64,000 nucleotides of DNA from Enterovirga aerilata (GCF_013044135.1 NZ_JABEPP010000003.1:248001-312000), one strand, 5' to 3'; positions 45,034 through 55,245 are shown, numbered from the stretch's first letter. Numbers and translations are program-made. Notes: generated by a model from the sequence alone, not told the origin.

Positions 45034-45522
45034 ATGGCGCACGAATACCGGGCGGTTGTCGACTGGCGACGCGACGGCGCCGTCTTCACGGACGGGAAAT
45101 ACGGCCGTTCCCACCGCTGGATCTTCGACGGCGGTGTGGAGGTGCCGGCCTCCTCCGCGCCGAGCTCCGTCCCGCTGCCTCTTTCGCGCGCCGATGCGGT
45201 GGATCCGGAGGAGGCGCTCTGCGCCGCCGTCTCGAGCTGCCACATGCTCTTCTTCCTCGCCTTCGCCGCGAAGGAAGGCTTCGTCGTCGACAGCTACCGC
45301 GACGAGGCGGTCGCCACGATGAGCCGGAACGCGCGTGCCAAGCTCTACGTCTCGAAGGTCGGGCTGAACCCGCTCGTCGCGTTCTCCGGCGAGAGGCAGC
45401 CGAGCCAGGCCGAGATCGCCAAGCTCCACCATCAAGCCCATGCCGAGTGCTACATCGCGAACTCGATCCTCGCCGAGGTGACGGTGGCGGGCCTCGCCCA
45501 TGCGGAAGCCGAGCCTGCCTGA
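45034..45522 (+). CDS. OsmC family protein embedded in the gcv operon
   Basis: 162 residues of the OsmC/Ohr fold. The first redox-active Cys is in [17 protein letters not shown] (the second Cys of this block follows directly), with DPEEAL before it; the second half has [20 protein letters not shown] and [15 protein letters not shown] with the third Cys. The arrangement of two close cysteines suggests the OsmC group rather than Ohr. It is placed between gcvH and gcvPA with only 11 bases to gcvH and a one-base overlap (TGATG) with gcvPA, so it is co-expressed with glycine cleavage. Substrate unknown. Confidence 0.85.
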   Translation: MAHEYRAVVDWRRDGAVFTDGKYGRSHRWIFDGGVEVPASSAPSSVPLPLSRADAVDPEEALCAAVSSCHMLFFLAFAAKEGFVVDSYRDEAVATMSRNARAKLYVSKVGLNPLVAFSGERQPSQAEIAKLHHQAHAECYIANSILAEVTVAGLAHAEAEPA

Positions 45523-46862
45523 TGCGCTATCTGCCCCTGACACCTGCCGATCGAGAGGCGATGCTGGCCCGCATCGGCGTGCCCGACATCGACGCCCTCT
45601 TCGCCGACATCCCGGCCGAGAGGCGTGTCACCGCGCCGCCTGATCTCCCGCGCCACAAGGGCGAACTGGAAGTCGAGCGCATCCTATCCCGCATGGCGGC
45701 CCGCAACGTGCCGGCCTCCGCAGTACCCTTCTTCGTCGGCGCCGGCGCCTACAAGCACCACGTGCCGGCGACCGTCGACCACCTGATCCAACGCTCGGAA
45801 TTCCTGACCAGCTACACGCCCTACCAGCCCGAGATCGCGCAGGGCACGCTGCAATACCTGTTCGAGTTCCAGACGCAGGTCGCCGCGCTTACCGGCATGG
45901 AGGTGGCCAATGCTTCCATGTATGACGGCTCAACGGGCACGGCTGAGGCGGTGCTGATGGCGCACCGGGTCACGCGTCGCCGCAAGGCGGTGCTCTCGGG
46001 CGGGCTGCATCCGCACTACGCCGAGGTGGTCCGCACGGTCTCCGGCATGGCGGGGGACGAGGTCGTCTCGCTGCCGCCGGATGTGAGCGCGACCGAGGAC
46101 ATTCTGGCCGCCATCGACAGCGGCGTGTCCTGCGTCGTCGTCCAGAGCCCGGACGTTTTCGGCAACCTGCGCGACTTGCGGCCGGTCGCCGAGGCGGCGC
46201 ATGCCAAGGGCGCGCTGCTGATCGCGGTCTTCACGGAGGCCGTCTCGCTCGGCCTCGTCGAATCGCCCGGCGTGATGGGGGCGGACATCGTCGTCGGCGA
46301 GGGGCAGTCGATCGGGAACGCGCTCTCCTTCGGGGGGCCCTATGTCGGGCTCTTTGCGACGCGGCAGAAATACGTCCGGCAGATGCCGGGCCGGCTCTGC
46401 GGGGAAACCGTCGATGCGGAGGGCCGGCGCGGCTTCGTGCTGACACTCTCGACCCGCGAGCAGCATATCCGGCGCGATAAGGCGACCTCGAATATCTGCA
46501 CGAATTCAGGGCTTTGCTGCCTTGCCTTCACGATCCACATGACGCTGCTCGGGGAGGCGGGACTGAGGCGTCTCGCCCGCGCGAACCACGCCGCTGCGGT
46601 GAAGCTCGCGGACCTGCTGGCCGCGGTGCCGGGCCTGGAGGTGCTGAACGGGAACTTCTTCAACGAGTTCACGGTCCGGCTGCCCAAACCGGCGGCTGGC
46701 GTCGTCGAGACCCTGGCCGGGCGAGGAGTGCTGGCCGGCGTCCCGGTCTCCCGGCTGCTGCCCGGCCGGGAACTCGACGACCTCCTGCTCGTAGCCTCGA
46801 CGGAGGTGAACAGGGACGATGACCGGGCCGCGCTGGTCCAGGCCCTGCGGGATGTGCTTTGA
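45522..46862 (+). CDS. gcvPA: Glycine dehydrogenase (decarboxylating) subunit 1, GcvPA
   Basis: N-terminal half of the split P protein, decarboxylating glycine with PLP bound in the partner subunit. 446 residues. Motifs: [88 protein letters not shown] and [20 protein letters not shown]-like block. Split P proteins occur in many alphaproteobacteria and in Gram-positives. Start ATG overlaps the OsmC-like stop by one base. Confidence 0.96.
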   Translation: MRYLPLTPADREAMLARIGVPDIDALFADIPAERRVTAPPDLPRHKGELEVERILSRMAARNVPASAVPFFVGAGAYKHHVPATVDHLIQRSEFLTSYTPYQPEIAQGTLQYLFEFQTQVAALTGMEVANASMYDGSTGTAEAVLMAHRVTRRRKAVLSGGLHPHYAEVVRTVSGMAGDEVVSLPPDVSATEDILAAIDSGVSCVVVQSPDVFGNLRDLRPVAEAAHAKGALLIAVFTEAVSLGLVESPGVMGADIVVGEGQSIGNALSFGGPYVGLFATRQKYVRQMPGRLCGETVDAEGRRGFVLTLSTREQHIRRDKATSNICTNSGLCCLAFTIHMTLLGEAGLRRLARANHAAAVKLADLLAAVPGLEVLNGNFFNEFTVRLPKPAAGVVETLAGRGVLAGVPVSRLLPGRELDDLLLVASTEVNRDDDRAALVQALRDVL

Positions 46863-46898
46863 TGGCGGCGCTCTCAATCGGACGGGATTTCCACTCAT

Positions 46899-47138
46899 AT
46901 GGCCGACGATCCGTCAGATCTGACCCTCGAACTGCTCCGGCAGATCCGGGCCGAGCTCGGAGCGTTCCGGTCGGACGTAGAACGCCGCTTCGAGCTGGTG
47001 AACCATCGCTTCGAAAAGCTGGAAACGGACATGCTCGAGGTGAAGCGCACCCTCCGCGGCATGACCTACATGATGGCTACCTTCACGGGCCGGCTCGAGG
47101 ACGTGGAGACGCGAGTCAATCACATCGCGCCGCGCTGA
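46899..47138 (+). CDS. Small coiled-coil protein between gcvPA and gcvPB
   Basis: 79 residues, almost entirely helical with heptad-like leucines: LTLELLRQIRAELGAFRSDV, RRFELVNHRFEKLETDMLEV, then TLRGMTYMMATFTGRLEDVE. Lacks a membrane segment or Cys. Proteins of this type are common in Rhizobiales, without function. It lies in the gap between the two halves of the P protein in the direction of the operon, 36 bases after gcvPA and 82 before gcvPB, and is likely co-transcribed. Its insertion between gcvPA and gcvPB is unusual. Confidence 0.6.
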   Translation: MADDPSDLTLELLRQIRAELGAFRSDVERRFELVNHRFEKLETDMLEVKRTLRGMTYMMATFTGRLEDVETRVNHIAPR

Positions 47139-47220
47139 GCGCCGGATCCGCATTCGCTAAAGGTATCTGGCAGAGGCGGCGAGGCGAACACGTCGCGCTC
47201 GCCGATTCGGATTGTGGATC

Positions 47221-48861
47221 ATGCTGAACCGCCAGGGCCGCCCCACCTCGATCACCCCGCTCGCCGACGAGCCCGCCGTCGCGGGCGCAGCGGGAAGCGA
47301 GCGCCCGCCCGCCAGCGCCGCCGGGCCCGCGGCCGCTGCTCCCGGCACGCGCCGGACCTTCACGGGGAACCGCGCCCTCGCCCAGGAGGAGCCGCTCCTG
47401 TTTGAGATCGGCCGGCCGGAAGTCACCGGCGTTGACATCGAGGAGCCGGAACCCTTCGAACTCCGCCTCGGCGGGTTGGAACGCAAAGCGCCGATCGGCC
47501 TGCCCGGCCTCTCCGAGCCGGAGACGATGCGGCACTTCGTGCGGCTCAGCCAGGCGAATTACGGCATCGATACGGGGCTGTTTCCGCTCGGCTCATGCAC
47601 GATGAAGCACAATGCGCGGCTGAACGAGCGGATGGCGCGGCTGCCGGGCTTTGCCGACATCCACCCGCTCCAGCCCGTCTCGACCGTGCAGGGCGCACTC
47701 GAGCTGATGAGCGAGCTCGCGCGCTATCTGACCACGCTCACCGGCATGCCGGCGGTCGCGCTCCAGCCGAAGGCGGGCGCGCATGGCGAGCTCCTCGGCA
47801 TGATGGCCATCAAGGCCGCGATCGCAGCGAGGGGAGAGGGAGAGACGCGCACCACCGTGCTCGTGCCCGATTCGGCTCATGGCACGAACCCGGCCACCGC
47901 GGCGCTCCTCGGCTTCAAGGTGAAGCCCGTGCCCGCGCGCGAGGACGGCTGGGTGCATCTCGCCGACGTGAAGCCGCTGCTCGGGCCGGATGTCGCGGCC
48001 ATCATGCTGACGAATCCGAATACCTGCGGGCTGTTCGAGCCGCGCGCGGCCGAGATCGCCGAGGTGATCCACGCGGCCGGGGGCTACTTCTATTGCGACG
48101 GCGCCAACTTCAACGCGATCGTCGGCAAGGCGCGGCCGGGCGATCTCGGCGTCGACGCCATGCACATCAACCTGCACAAGACCTTTTCCACCCCCCACGG
48201 CGGAGGGGGCCCGGGCGCCGGTCCGGTGGTCCTGTCCGAGCGGCTCGCCGCCTTCGCGCCGGTGCCGTTCGTGCGGCGTGAGGGCGACGGCTTCCGGCTG
48301 GTCGAGGACGCCGGGAGCCCCGACGCGGTCGGCCGCATCACGGCCTTCCACGGGCAGATGGGGATGTTCGTGCGTGCGCTCGCCTACATGCTGTCGCACG
48401 GCTCCGACGGGATGCGGCAGGCCTCCGAGGATGCGGTGCTGAACGCCAACTACGTTCGCGCCTGCCTCTCCGACCTGATGTCGCTGCCGTTCGGCGACAA
48501 GCCCTGCATGCACGAGGTGCTGTTCGACGATTCCTGGCTTAAGGAGACGGGCGTCACCACCCTCGATTTCGCCAAGGCGATGATCGACGAGGGCTACCAT
48601 CCGATGACGATGTATTTCCCGCTCGTCGTGCACGGGGCGATGCTGGTCGAGCCGACCGAGTCCGAATCTAAGGCCTCGCTCGACCTCTTCGTCGCGACCC
48701 TGCGCGATCTTGCCATGGCCGCCAGGCGCGGCGAGGCGGAGCGGTTCACCGGCGCGCCCTATCTCGCCCCGCGACGCCGCCTCGACGAGACGCGCGCGGC
48801 ACGCCAGCCGGTGCTGCGCTGGACGCCACCCGCGCCGATCCCGGCCCAGCAGGCGGAATAG
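47221..48861 (+). CDS. gcvPB: Glycine dehydrogenase (decarboxylating) subunit 2, GcvPB
   Basis: C-terminal, PLP-carrying half of the split P protein, 546 residues. PLP lysine: INLHKTFSTPHGGGGPGAG. Other motifs: FPLGSCTMKHNARLNE, LQPKAGAHGELLGMMAIKAA, VPDSAHGTNPATAALLG, ANFNAIVGKARPGDLGVD and YFPLVVHGAMLVEPTE. The N-terminus has about 40 low-complexity Ala/Pro residues before the family core, slightly longer than usual. A strong terminator follows the stop codon, closing the operon. Confidence 0.96.
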   Translation: MLNRQGRPTSITPLADEPAVAGAAGSERPPASAAGPAAAAPGTRRTFTGNRALAQEEPLLFEIGRPEVTGVDIEEPEPFELRLGGLERKAPIGLPGLSEPETMRHFVRLSQANYGIDTGLFPLGSCTMKHNARLNERMARLPGFADIHPLQPVSTVQGALELMSELARYLTTLTGMPAVALQPKAGAHGELLGMMAIKAAIAARGEGETRTTVLVPDSAHGTNPATAALLGFKVKPVPAREDGWVHLADVKPLLGPDVAAIMLTNPNTCGLFEPRAAEIAEVIHAAGGYFYCDGANFNAIVGKARPGDLGVDAMHINLHKTFSTPHGGGGPGAGPVVLSERLAAFAPVPFVRREGDGFRLVEDAGSPDAVGRITAFHGQMGMFVRALAYMLSHGSDGMRQASEDAVLNANYVRACLSDLMSLPFGDKPCMHEVLFDDSWLKETGVTTLDFAKAMIDEGYHPMTMYFPLVVHGAMLVEPTESESKASLDLFVATLRDLAMAARRGEAERFTGAPYLAPRRRLDETRAARQPVLRWTPPAPIPAQQAE

Positions 48862-48876
48862 GCCCCGGGAAAAGAT

Positions 48877-48901
48877 AAGGCCGGCTCCTGAGGCCGGCCT
48901 T
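48877..48901 (+). terminator. Hairpin after gcvPB
   Basis: Nine-base perfect stem AAGGCCGGC/GCCGGCCTT with loop TCCTGAG, followed by TGATTGTT, starting 16 bases after the gcvPB stop. It is symmetric with A-tract and T-tract, and the convergent atpF stop is 42 bases further, so it probably terminates both operons. Confidence 0.75.
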
Positions 48902-48942
48902 GATTGTTCCGAGATGCAGGCGAGGCGATGCGCCTCGGGCGC

Positions 48943-49431
48943 TCACGAATGCAGCTTGCCCCGGACCTCGGAGAGGCTGCGGACGAGCAGGTCCTCGCCG
49001 GCGCCGCCACGCATCTGCTCACTCAGCACGGCTTCGGAGATGCGGACAGCAGCCTCGGCGGCGGCGGCCCGGACCTGCTGGGCCGCGCTCGCCTCCGCCT
49101 GCGCGATCTTCGCTTCCGCGGCTGCCGTCCGGCGGCGGACGAACTCGGCCATGCGCTCCTGCGTCTCGCGGGCAACGCGCTCGGCATCCTCGCGGGCGGC
49201 GTTCACGATATCCTGCGCCTCGCGCTCGGCTTCCTCGCGCCGGCGCTTGTACTCGGCGAGCAACGCGTCGGCCTCGGCGCGCAGGCGCTGCGCCTCCTCA
49301 AGCTCCGCTCGCACCCGCCGGCCGCGGCTGTCGAGGCCTTCGGCGATCTGCCGGAACGCACCCATGCGCCAGGCCAGCGCCATGAAGATGACGAAGGCGA
49401 CGCCGACCCAGAACGTGGCATTGCTGAACAT
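48943..49431 (-). CDS. atpF: ATP synthase Fo subunit b
   Basis: 162-residue b subunit of the peripheral stalk: N-terminal transmembrane helix (FWVGVAFVIFMALAW), then a long charged helix rich in Glu, Arg and Ala (EEAQRLRAEADALLAEYKRR; TQERMAEFVRRRTAAAEAKI) ending with the delta-binding tail. Last gene of the I-a-c-b'-b operon; F1 genes are elsewhere, as usual in alphaproteobacteria. Confidence 0.92.
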   Translation of the reverse strand: MFSNATFWVGVAFVIFMALAWRMGAFRQIAEGLDSRGRRVRAELEEAQRLRAEADALLAEYKRRREEAEREAQDIVNAAREDAERVARETQERMAEFVRRRTAAAEAKIAQAEASAAQQVRAAAAEAAVRISEAVLSEQMRGGAGEDLLVRSLSEVRGKLHS

Positions 49432-49440
49432 CGTCGGACC

Positions 49441-49986
49441 TCAGCTCCGGGCGACGCGGTCGTAGGCGGATTCGATGGCGGCGCTGTCCGGCGCGCGGCC
49501 GGTCAGCCGCTCGACGATGGCGCTCGCCGCCTCCGTCGCGACCTCGCGCACATTCGCCATGGCGCTCTCGGTCCGGGCCTGGATCACCGCCTCGGCCTGG
49601 GCGAGCTTCTGGGCGAGGTCGGCCTCCAGCGCTTTGCGGCGCACCTCGCTCTCGGTGGCAAGCGCCGTGCGGGTCTCCTGCGCGATGGCCTGCGCCTTGG
49701 CGCGGGCTTCCGCGAGCGCCTGCTCGTAGGCGCGCCCGGCCTCCTCGGCGCGGGAGCGCATCTCGGCGGCCTGTTCGAGATCCGTCGCGATGCGGCGGCG
49801 GCGGTCGCCGATGATGCCGGAGAGGCGCGGAACGATGATCCGCGCCATCATGAAGTAGAGGAACCCGAAGGTCAGTGCGAGCCAGACGAGCTGGCCCGGA
49901 TAGGTCGCCGTGTTGAACGGCGGGAACTCGCCGCTTCCATGGGCGGCCTCGTGCACCGTTCCCGCGGTTGTGCCTGTCTGGGCCAT
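49441..49986 (-). CDS. ATP synthase Fo subunit b'
   Basis: 181-residue b' subunit, the second peripheral stalk protein of alphaproteobacteria and chloroplasts. The N-terminus has an extra soluble stretch (AQTGTTAGTVHEAAHGSGEF, His and Gly rich), then the transmembrane helix LVWLALTFGFLYFMMARIIV with PRLSGIIGDRRRRIATDLEQ, and the long helix ALAEARAKAQAIAQETR. Nine bases from atpF. Confidence 0.9.
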   Translation of the reverse strand: MAQTGTTAGTVHEAAHGSGEFPPFNTATYPGQLVWLALTFGFLYFMMARIIVPRLSGIIGDRRRRIATDLEQAAEMRSRAEEAGRAYEQALAEARAKAQAIAQETRTALATESEVRRKALEADLAQKLAQAEAVIQARTESAMANVREVATEAASAIVERLTGRAPDSAAIESAYDRVARS

Positions 49987-50067
49987 CTGGCTTGAGCTGC
50001 CTCTACTCGAAAATGAGGACGCCGCGGCGAGGCGGCGTCCGGTACCCGCCCTGAACCGGTCCCGGCG

Positions 50068-50292
50068 TCAGGTGAAGAGGAGAACCAGGGCGACGACGAG
50101 GCAGAAGATCCCGAGACCTTCGGCCAGGGCAGCGCCGATGAACGCCCGGGCGAACTGCCCGTCGGCGGCCGAGGGATTGCGGAGCGCGCCGGACAGGAAG
50201 TTGCCGAAGATGTTGCCGACGCCCATCGCGGCGAGGCCCATCCCGATGCAGGCGAGGCCGGCACCGAGGAACTTGAAGGCGACTGGATCCAT
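50068..50292 (-). CDS. atpE: ATP synthase Fo subunit c
   Basis: 74 residues, two transmembrane helices with a polar loop RNPSA, forming the proton-driven ring. The essential carboxylate is the Glu in [17 protein letters not shown]; the GxGxG pattern is in [20 protein letters not shown]. Normal length for alphaproteobacteria. Glu and the absence of Na+-type polar ligands support proton coupling. Confidence 0.96.
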   Translation of the reverse strand: MDPVAFKFLGAGLACIGMGLAAMGVGNIFGNFLSGALRNPSAADGQFARAFIGAALAEGLGIFCLVVALVLLFT

Positions 50293-50356
50293 GGAAAACT
50301 CCGTTGAGCGTAGGCTCGGTCAGGGCGGTGAAGGAAACCGGCTTCGGGTCGGGACC

Positions 50357-51082
50357 CTAGTGGCCGGGGTGGATTGCATCGTTGAGGTAGATGCAGGTGA
50401 GAACGGTGAAGACGTAGGCCTGGAGTCCCGCGACCAGGAACTCCAGCGCCGTGAGCGCGACGGCCATGAGCAGCGGCAGCGGCGCAAGCACCGCGAGCGC
50501 TCCGGCCCCGCCCAGCGCCACCACGAAGCCGCCGAACACCTTGAGCGCGATATGGCCCGCCAGCATGTTGGCGAAGAGACGGAGGCTGAGGCTGATCGGG
50601 CGCGAGATGAAGGAGATGATCTCGATGACCACGATGAAGGGCAGGAGCCAGACGGGAACGCCCGACGGGACGAAGAGCCCGAGGAAATGCGTGCCGTGCC
50701 GCATCAGGCCGTAGACGATGACGGTCCCGATCACGAGCGCGGCGAGCGCGAAGGTGACGATGATGTGGCTCGTGACCGTGAAGAAGCCCGGGATCAGCCC
50801 GACCAGGTTCAGGGTCAGCACGAACATGAACAGCGAGAAGACGAACGGGAAGAACTTCATCCCGTCGCGTCCGGCGGCATCCGTCAGGGTGCCGGCCACG
50901 AAATCGTGCAGGATCTCGGCGCCGGCCTGGAAGCGGTCCGGCACCACGGAGCGGTTGCGCGTGGCGTAGAGCAGCCCCCCGACGATCAGGGCGACCCCGC
51001 CCACCATGAACAGCGACGAATTGGTGAAGCCAAGAGCGGGGATGATGGGCTTAATTTCGAATTGCTCGATCGGGCTCGCCAT
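50357..51082 (-). CDS. atpB: ATP synthase Fo subunit a
   Basis: 241 residues, five or six transmembrane helices; forms the proton half-channels. Core motifs: [41 protein letters not shown] with the essential Arg, and the last helix [21 protein letters not shown]. Typical alphaproteobacterial AtpB. Second gene of the operon. Confidence 0.96.
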   Translation of the reverse strand: MASPIEQFEIKPIIPALGFTNSSLFMVGGVALIVGGLLYATRNRSVVPDRFQAGAEILHDFVAGTLTDAAGRDGMKFFPFVFSLFMFVLTLNLVGLIPGFFTVTSHIIVTFALAALVIGTVIVYGLMRHGTHFLGLFVPSGVPVWLLPFIVVIEIISFISRPISLSLRLFANMLAGHIALKVFGGFVVALGGAGALAVLAPLPLLMAVALTALEFLVAGLQAYVFTVLTCIYLNDAIHPGH

Positions 51083-51134
51083 GGTCCGTCGCTACTCTCG
51101 CACCTCAAGGCTGTCGCGGCCGCCGGGCCGCGCC

Positions 51135-51503
51135 TCATCGTCCGTTCGGCCTGACAGGCTTCACCGCACCGGTTGCCCGGAGCAGGTTCAGCATGCCGGC
51201 AGCGAAACCCAGGATCAGGCAGACGATAAGGCCCCACGGCGCGGTTCCGACCAAACGGTCGACCAGCCAGCCGAGAATGCCGCCCGCCAAGACCCCGGCT
51301 ACAAACTCTGCCGAAAGCCGAAAAGCAAGACCTATCGCGGAGGATTGTCCCGATTGCTGTCCGCCGGGGCTGCTGCCATGCTCCGCGGATGGCCGCTTCG
51401 CATCGAGCTGTGCCCCGAGACGCTCGAGCCTCCCGGACAGATCCCCGTCGGCGGCTGAACCGGACGTCTCATCGCGCCCGTCCCGCGCGCCGTTGCCGCT
51501 CAT
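51135..51503 (-). CDS. atpI: ATP synthase subunit I AtpI
   Basis: 122 residues from ATG at 51503, two transmembrane helices: FRLSAEFVAGVLAGGILGWL and WGLIVCLILGFAAGMLNLLRA, with the GWLVDRLVGTAPWG loop typical of AtpI/AtpQ (assembly/chaperone). The N-terminal 50 residues are polar and variable. First gene of the Fo operon; the upstream 240 bases contain an unusually AT-rich island (around 51605-51645), likely the promoter. A longer frame to 51545 exists. Confidence 0.88.
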   Translation of the reverse strand: MSGNGARDGRDETSGSAADGDLSGRLERLGAQLDAKRPSAEHGSSPGGQQSGQSSAIGLAFRLSAEFVAGVLAGGILGWLVDRLVGTAPWGLIVCLILGFAAGMLNLLRATGAVKPVRPNGR

Positions 51504-51744
51504 CGTGGCGAAACTCGCGAAAGCAGAAGCGGAGCGGCCGGACACCCCCCGAGGTCGGCGTGCACCATAGTGGCGGGTCCAAGGGGTGTCAAGAATGTGG
51601 CCGCATGTCCTAAGTATCTGAAAACGATTATGAATTTATCTCCTGTCTGATGCGGTGGCCGGGGCGGGTTGCCGCGGGCCGGCTGCCGGCACAATCGGCC
51701 GGACGGCCGCTGGACGCGTTGGTCTAGCTGGTGCCGCGCGCTCG

Positions 51745-54700
51745 TCAGCTCGCCTCGCGAAGCTGCTCGGCGACCCCGAGATCGACCGAGACGAGCTGTG
51801 AGACGCCGCGCTCGGCCATCGTCACCCCGAAGAGCCGGTCCATCCTGGCCATCGTGATCGGGTTATGCGTGATGACGAGGAATCGCGTCTCGGTCTCGCT
51901 CGCCATCTCGCGCAGGAGGTCACAATAGCGCTCGACATTGGCGTCGTCGAGTGGCGCGTCGACCTCGTCCAGCACGCAGATGGGCGAGGGATTTGTCAGG
52001 AACACCGCGAAGATGAGGGCGGTTGCGGTGAGCGCCTGCTCGCCCCCGGAGAGCAGCGAGAGCGAGGCCGGCTTCTTGCCGGGCGGGCGCGCGAGGATCT
52101 CGAGGCCCGCTTCCAGCGGATCGTCCGAATCGATCAGCGTCAGTTCGGCCTCGCCCCCGCCGAAGAGCCTCGTGAAGAGCCGGCCGAAATGGGCATTGAC
52201 GGTGCCGAAGGCCGCGACGAGCCGCTCGCGGCCTTCGCGGTTGAGGGTCCCGATCGCGCCGCGCAGGCGCCGGATCGCTTCGACGAGGTCGTCGCGCTCC
52301 GCCGCGAGCTGGCTGCGCTTCCCCTCCGTCTCGGCGAGTTCCTCCTCGGCCCGCAGGTTGATGCCGCCAAGCCGCTCGCGGTCGGCCTTTAGCGTGGCGA
52401 GGCGGGCCTCGACAGCCGGCAGGTCGGCCCCGGCATCGCCCTCCGCGAGCTCGGCGAGCTGCATGAGCCCCGCCGGATCCATCTCGAAGGCCTCCACGAT
52501 GAGCCGGGTCAGCTCGGCGAGGCGGGCGGCCGCGGCCTGAGCCCGCACCTCGGAAGCGGCGCGGCGCTCGCGGGCGGCGGAGAGGGTATCGAGCGCGGCC
52601 CGTGCTGCGCGGTCGGCCTCTGCGAGCGAGGTCTCCGCCCGTGCGAGCCGGTCCGCCGCCTCGCTGCGGCGCGCCTCCGCGGCCTGGATCTCTGAAGTGA
52701 GCGCGCGGCGCCGCATCAGGAACGTGTCGGGCGCGGAGGCGAGTTCGGCATGCTCCGCCTGTGAGGAGGAGAGCCGCCCGGCAAGCTCGGTTGCGGCATG
52801 GCCGGCGCGCTCGGCCCGCTCCGTCCAGAGCTTGATGTCGGCCGCAAGCGCGGTGCGACGCTTCGCCGTGAGCTCCGCCTCGCGCGTCAGTGCGCCAAGC
52901 GCCGCCCGCGCATCCGCCGCCGCGGCGCGCGCCTCTGCGGCCGCGGCGCGCGCCTCCAGCAACCGCGTCTCGGCCTCTCGGGACTCGGGCAGCGCGGCGA
53001 GCCGGGCCTCGGCCTCAGCGAACTGGGCCGCCGCCTCCTCGACCGCCGCATCGATCCGCGCCAGAGCCTCGTCGAGCGCCGAACGGCGCGCGGCTGCCTC
53101 CAGGTCGCGCTTCTCGGCCCGGGCGAGCGCGTCGCGCGCCGCATCGAAGCCCGCCCGGGCGCGCCGGGCGCGGTCGAGCGCGGCGGCTTCCCCGGCGACG
53201 AGCTCCTGCAAGCGCGCGCTCGCCGCCGCGAGTTCAACCTTCTGCGCATCCGCGGCCGCGCGCGCCGTCTGGGCGGACCGCTCCAGGTCCGCAAGCCGGT
53301 TCTTCTCGGCGAGCCGGCGCGCGGCCGCCGAGGGCGCTTCCGCCGCGGCCGTGAGCCCGTCCCAGCGCCAGAGATCGCCCTCCGGTGAGACGAGCCGCTG
53401 GCCAGGCCGCAGCCAGGGCGCGAGCCGGGCTCCGTCCTCGCGGGCCACGATGCCGATCTGTCGCAGCCGTCGCGCCATCGCGGCGGGGGCCGATACCCGG
53501 GCGGCGAGCGCCGGCACACCGTCCGGCAGGTCGGGATCCCCCGCCCCATCGCCACTCTCGGTCCAATGGACCGGGGCGGCCGGATCCGGCGAGGCTTCGA
53601 GATCGTCGCCGAGCGCGGCCGCGAGCGCGGTCTCGAAACCCGGCTCGGCCGTCACGCGGTCGAGGAGCGAAGGCCAGCGGCCCGAGCTCGGCGCGAAGAG
53701 CTTCGCGAGCGTGCGCAGCTCGGTCTCGACCCGGCCGGCGCTGCGATCGGCCTCGTTGGCGGCGGCGCGGCGCCGCGCCTCCTCCTCGCGCGCTGGCGCC
53801 AGCCCGGCCCGGGCGGAGGCCGCGGCCTCCTCGGCCTCGCGGAGCGCGGCTTCAGCGCCTGCGAGCGCCGCCCGGAGATCGTCGAGCGAGGGGCCGTCGG
53901 GACCTGAGCCGAGCCGCGCGAGGTCGCGCTCGACCTCCTCGCGCTGCCGCGCCGCGCGCGCCGCGCGGTCGAGCCCATCCCGGCGCGCCGCCTCCAGCGC
54001 CTGGCGCCGCGCCGTGAGATCGGCGGCTTCGGCCTGCGCTGCGGCGAGGCGCGCCTCCGCCTCGGCCAGCATTGCCTCGGCTTCGGCCTGGCGCGCCGCC
54101 AGCGCCTCGCGCCGGCTCCCGGCATCCTCCGCCGCGCGGGCGATCTCGGCCGCCTCCGCGCCGAGTCGGGCGATCGTCGCCGCCGCATCGTGCTGCACGC
54201 CTGCCTGCCGGGCGATATCCGCCTCGATCTCGCGGATGCGGCGCTCCAGATCGGCGAGCTTCTCCTTGGCGCGGCGTTCCTCGTGCTCGAGCTCATGGCG
54301 TGCGCCGGAGAGGCGGCGGAGGGCGGCGGCGGCCGCGGCCTCGGCCTCGCGGAGCGGCTGCAGCTCGTGCGCGGCGACTGCCTGCCGCTTCGCGGCCTCT
54401 GCCTGCGTCGCGGTCGCCTCCGCGACGGCGTTCAGGTCCGCGCGGGCCTCGGCCTCGGCCGCGAGCGCGTCGCGCTCGGCGCTCCGCCAGGCGACCGCCT
54501 GCAGCCGCGCCTCGAGCCGGCGGATCTCGGCCGAGAGCGTCCGGTAGCGCTGCGCCTGCCGGCCTTGGCGGCGCAGACCCTCGGCCTGGGCGTCGATCTC
54601 GCGCAGCACGTCCTCGACGCGCAGGAGGTTCTCGTCGGCGTGTTTGAGCCGCAGCTCGGCCTCGTGCCGGCGCGCATGGAGGCCGGCGATCCCGGCCGCA

Positions 54701-55197
54701 TCCTCCAGGATGCGGCGGCGCGCCTGCGGCTTGGCGTTGATCAGCTCGCTGATCTGTCCCTGGCGGACGAGCGCGGGCGAGCGGGCGCCGCTTGCGGCGT
54801 CGGCGAAAAGGAGCTGGACGTCCCGCGCCCGCACCTCGCGGCCGTTGACATGGTAGCTCGATCCCTGCTCGCGCTCGATCCGGCGCGAGACCTCCAGGGC
54901 ATCGGTGTCGTTGAAGGCGGCGGGCGCGGCGCGATCGGTGTTGTCGATCGCCAGCAGCACCTCGGCCGTGTTGCGGGCGGCGCGAGTGCCGGACCCGGCG
55001 AAGATCACGTCGTCCATCCCCGCCGCCCGCATGTTCTTGTGCGAGCTCTCGCCCATGACCCAGCGCAGGGCCTCGACGAGGTTGGACTTGCCGCAGCCGT
55101 TGGGCCCGACGACCCCCGTCAAGCCCGGCTCGATCAGGACCTCCGTCGGCTCGACGAAGGTCTTGAAGCCGACGATGCGGAGCCGCGTCAGCTTCAT
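51745..55197 (-). CDS. smc: Chromosome segregation protein SMC
   Basis: Condensin-type ATPase organising the chromosome. 1150 residues: N-terminal head with Walker A (GVVGPNGCGKSN) in MKLTRLRIVGFKTFVEPTEV, long Ala/Arg/Glu-rich coiled coils, a hinge around residues 500-620, and the C-terminal head with the ABC signature SLLSGGEQALTATAL and Walker B ICVLDEVDAPLDD. Coiled coils are very Ala-rich, normal for high-GC alphas. It is last in the dsbA/dciA cluster direction; scpA/scpB are elsewhere. Confidence 0.97.
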   Translation of the reverse strand: MKLTRLRIVGFKTFVEPTEVLIEPGLTGVVGPNGCGKSNLVEALRWVMGESSHKNMRAAGMDDVIFAGSGTRAARNTAEVLLAIDNTDRAAPAAFNDTDALEVSRRIEREQGSSYHVNGREVRARDVQLLFADAASGARSPALVRQGQISELINAKPQARRRILEDAAGIAGLHARRHEAELRLKHADENLLRVEDVLREIDAQAEGLRRQGRQAQRYRTLSAEIRRLEARLQAVAWRSAERDALAAEAEARADLNAVAEATATQAEAAKRQAVAAHELQPLREAEAAAAAALRRLSGARHELEHEERRAKEKLADLERRIREIEADIARQAGVQHDAAATIARLGAEAAEIARAAEDAGSRREALAARQAEAEAMLAEAEARLAAAQAEAADLTARRQALEAARRDGLDRAARAARQREEVERDLARLGSGPDGPSLDDLRAALAGAEAALREAEEAAASARAGLAPAREEEARRRAAANEADRSAGRVETELRTLAKLFAPSSGRWPSLLDRVTAEPGFETALAAALGDDLEASPDPAAPVHWTESGDGAGDPDLPDGVPALAARVSAPAAMARRLRQIGIVAREDGARLAPWLRPGQRLVSPEGDLWRWDGLTAAAEAPSAAARRLAEKNRLADLERSAQTARAAADAQKVELAAASARLQELVAGEAAALDRARRARAGFDAARDALARAEKRDLEAAARRSALDEALARIDAAVEEAAAQFAEAEARLAALPESREAETRLLEARAAAAEARAAAADARAALGALTREAELTAKRRTALAADIKLWTERAERAGHAATELAGRLSSSQAEHAELASAPDTFLMRRRALTSEIQAAEARRSEAADRLARAETSLAEADRAARAALDTLSAARERRAASEVRAQAAAARLAELTRLIVEAFEMDPAGLMQLAELAEGDAGADLPAVEARLATLKADRERLGGINLRAEEELAETEGKRSQLAAERDDLVEAIRRLRGAIGTLNREGRERLVAAFGTVNAHFGRLFTRLFGGGEAELTLIDSDDPLEAGLEILARPPGKKPASLSLLSGGEQALTATALIFAVFLTNPSPICVLDEVDAPLDDANVERYCDLLREMASETETRFLVITHNPITMARMDRLFGVTMAERGVSQLVSVDLGVAEQLREAS

Positions 55198-55245
55198 GGT
55201 GAGGCGAGGCTCCGCCGCCCGGCCCGTGGGCCGGTGCGCGGGAGA

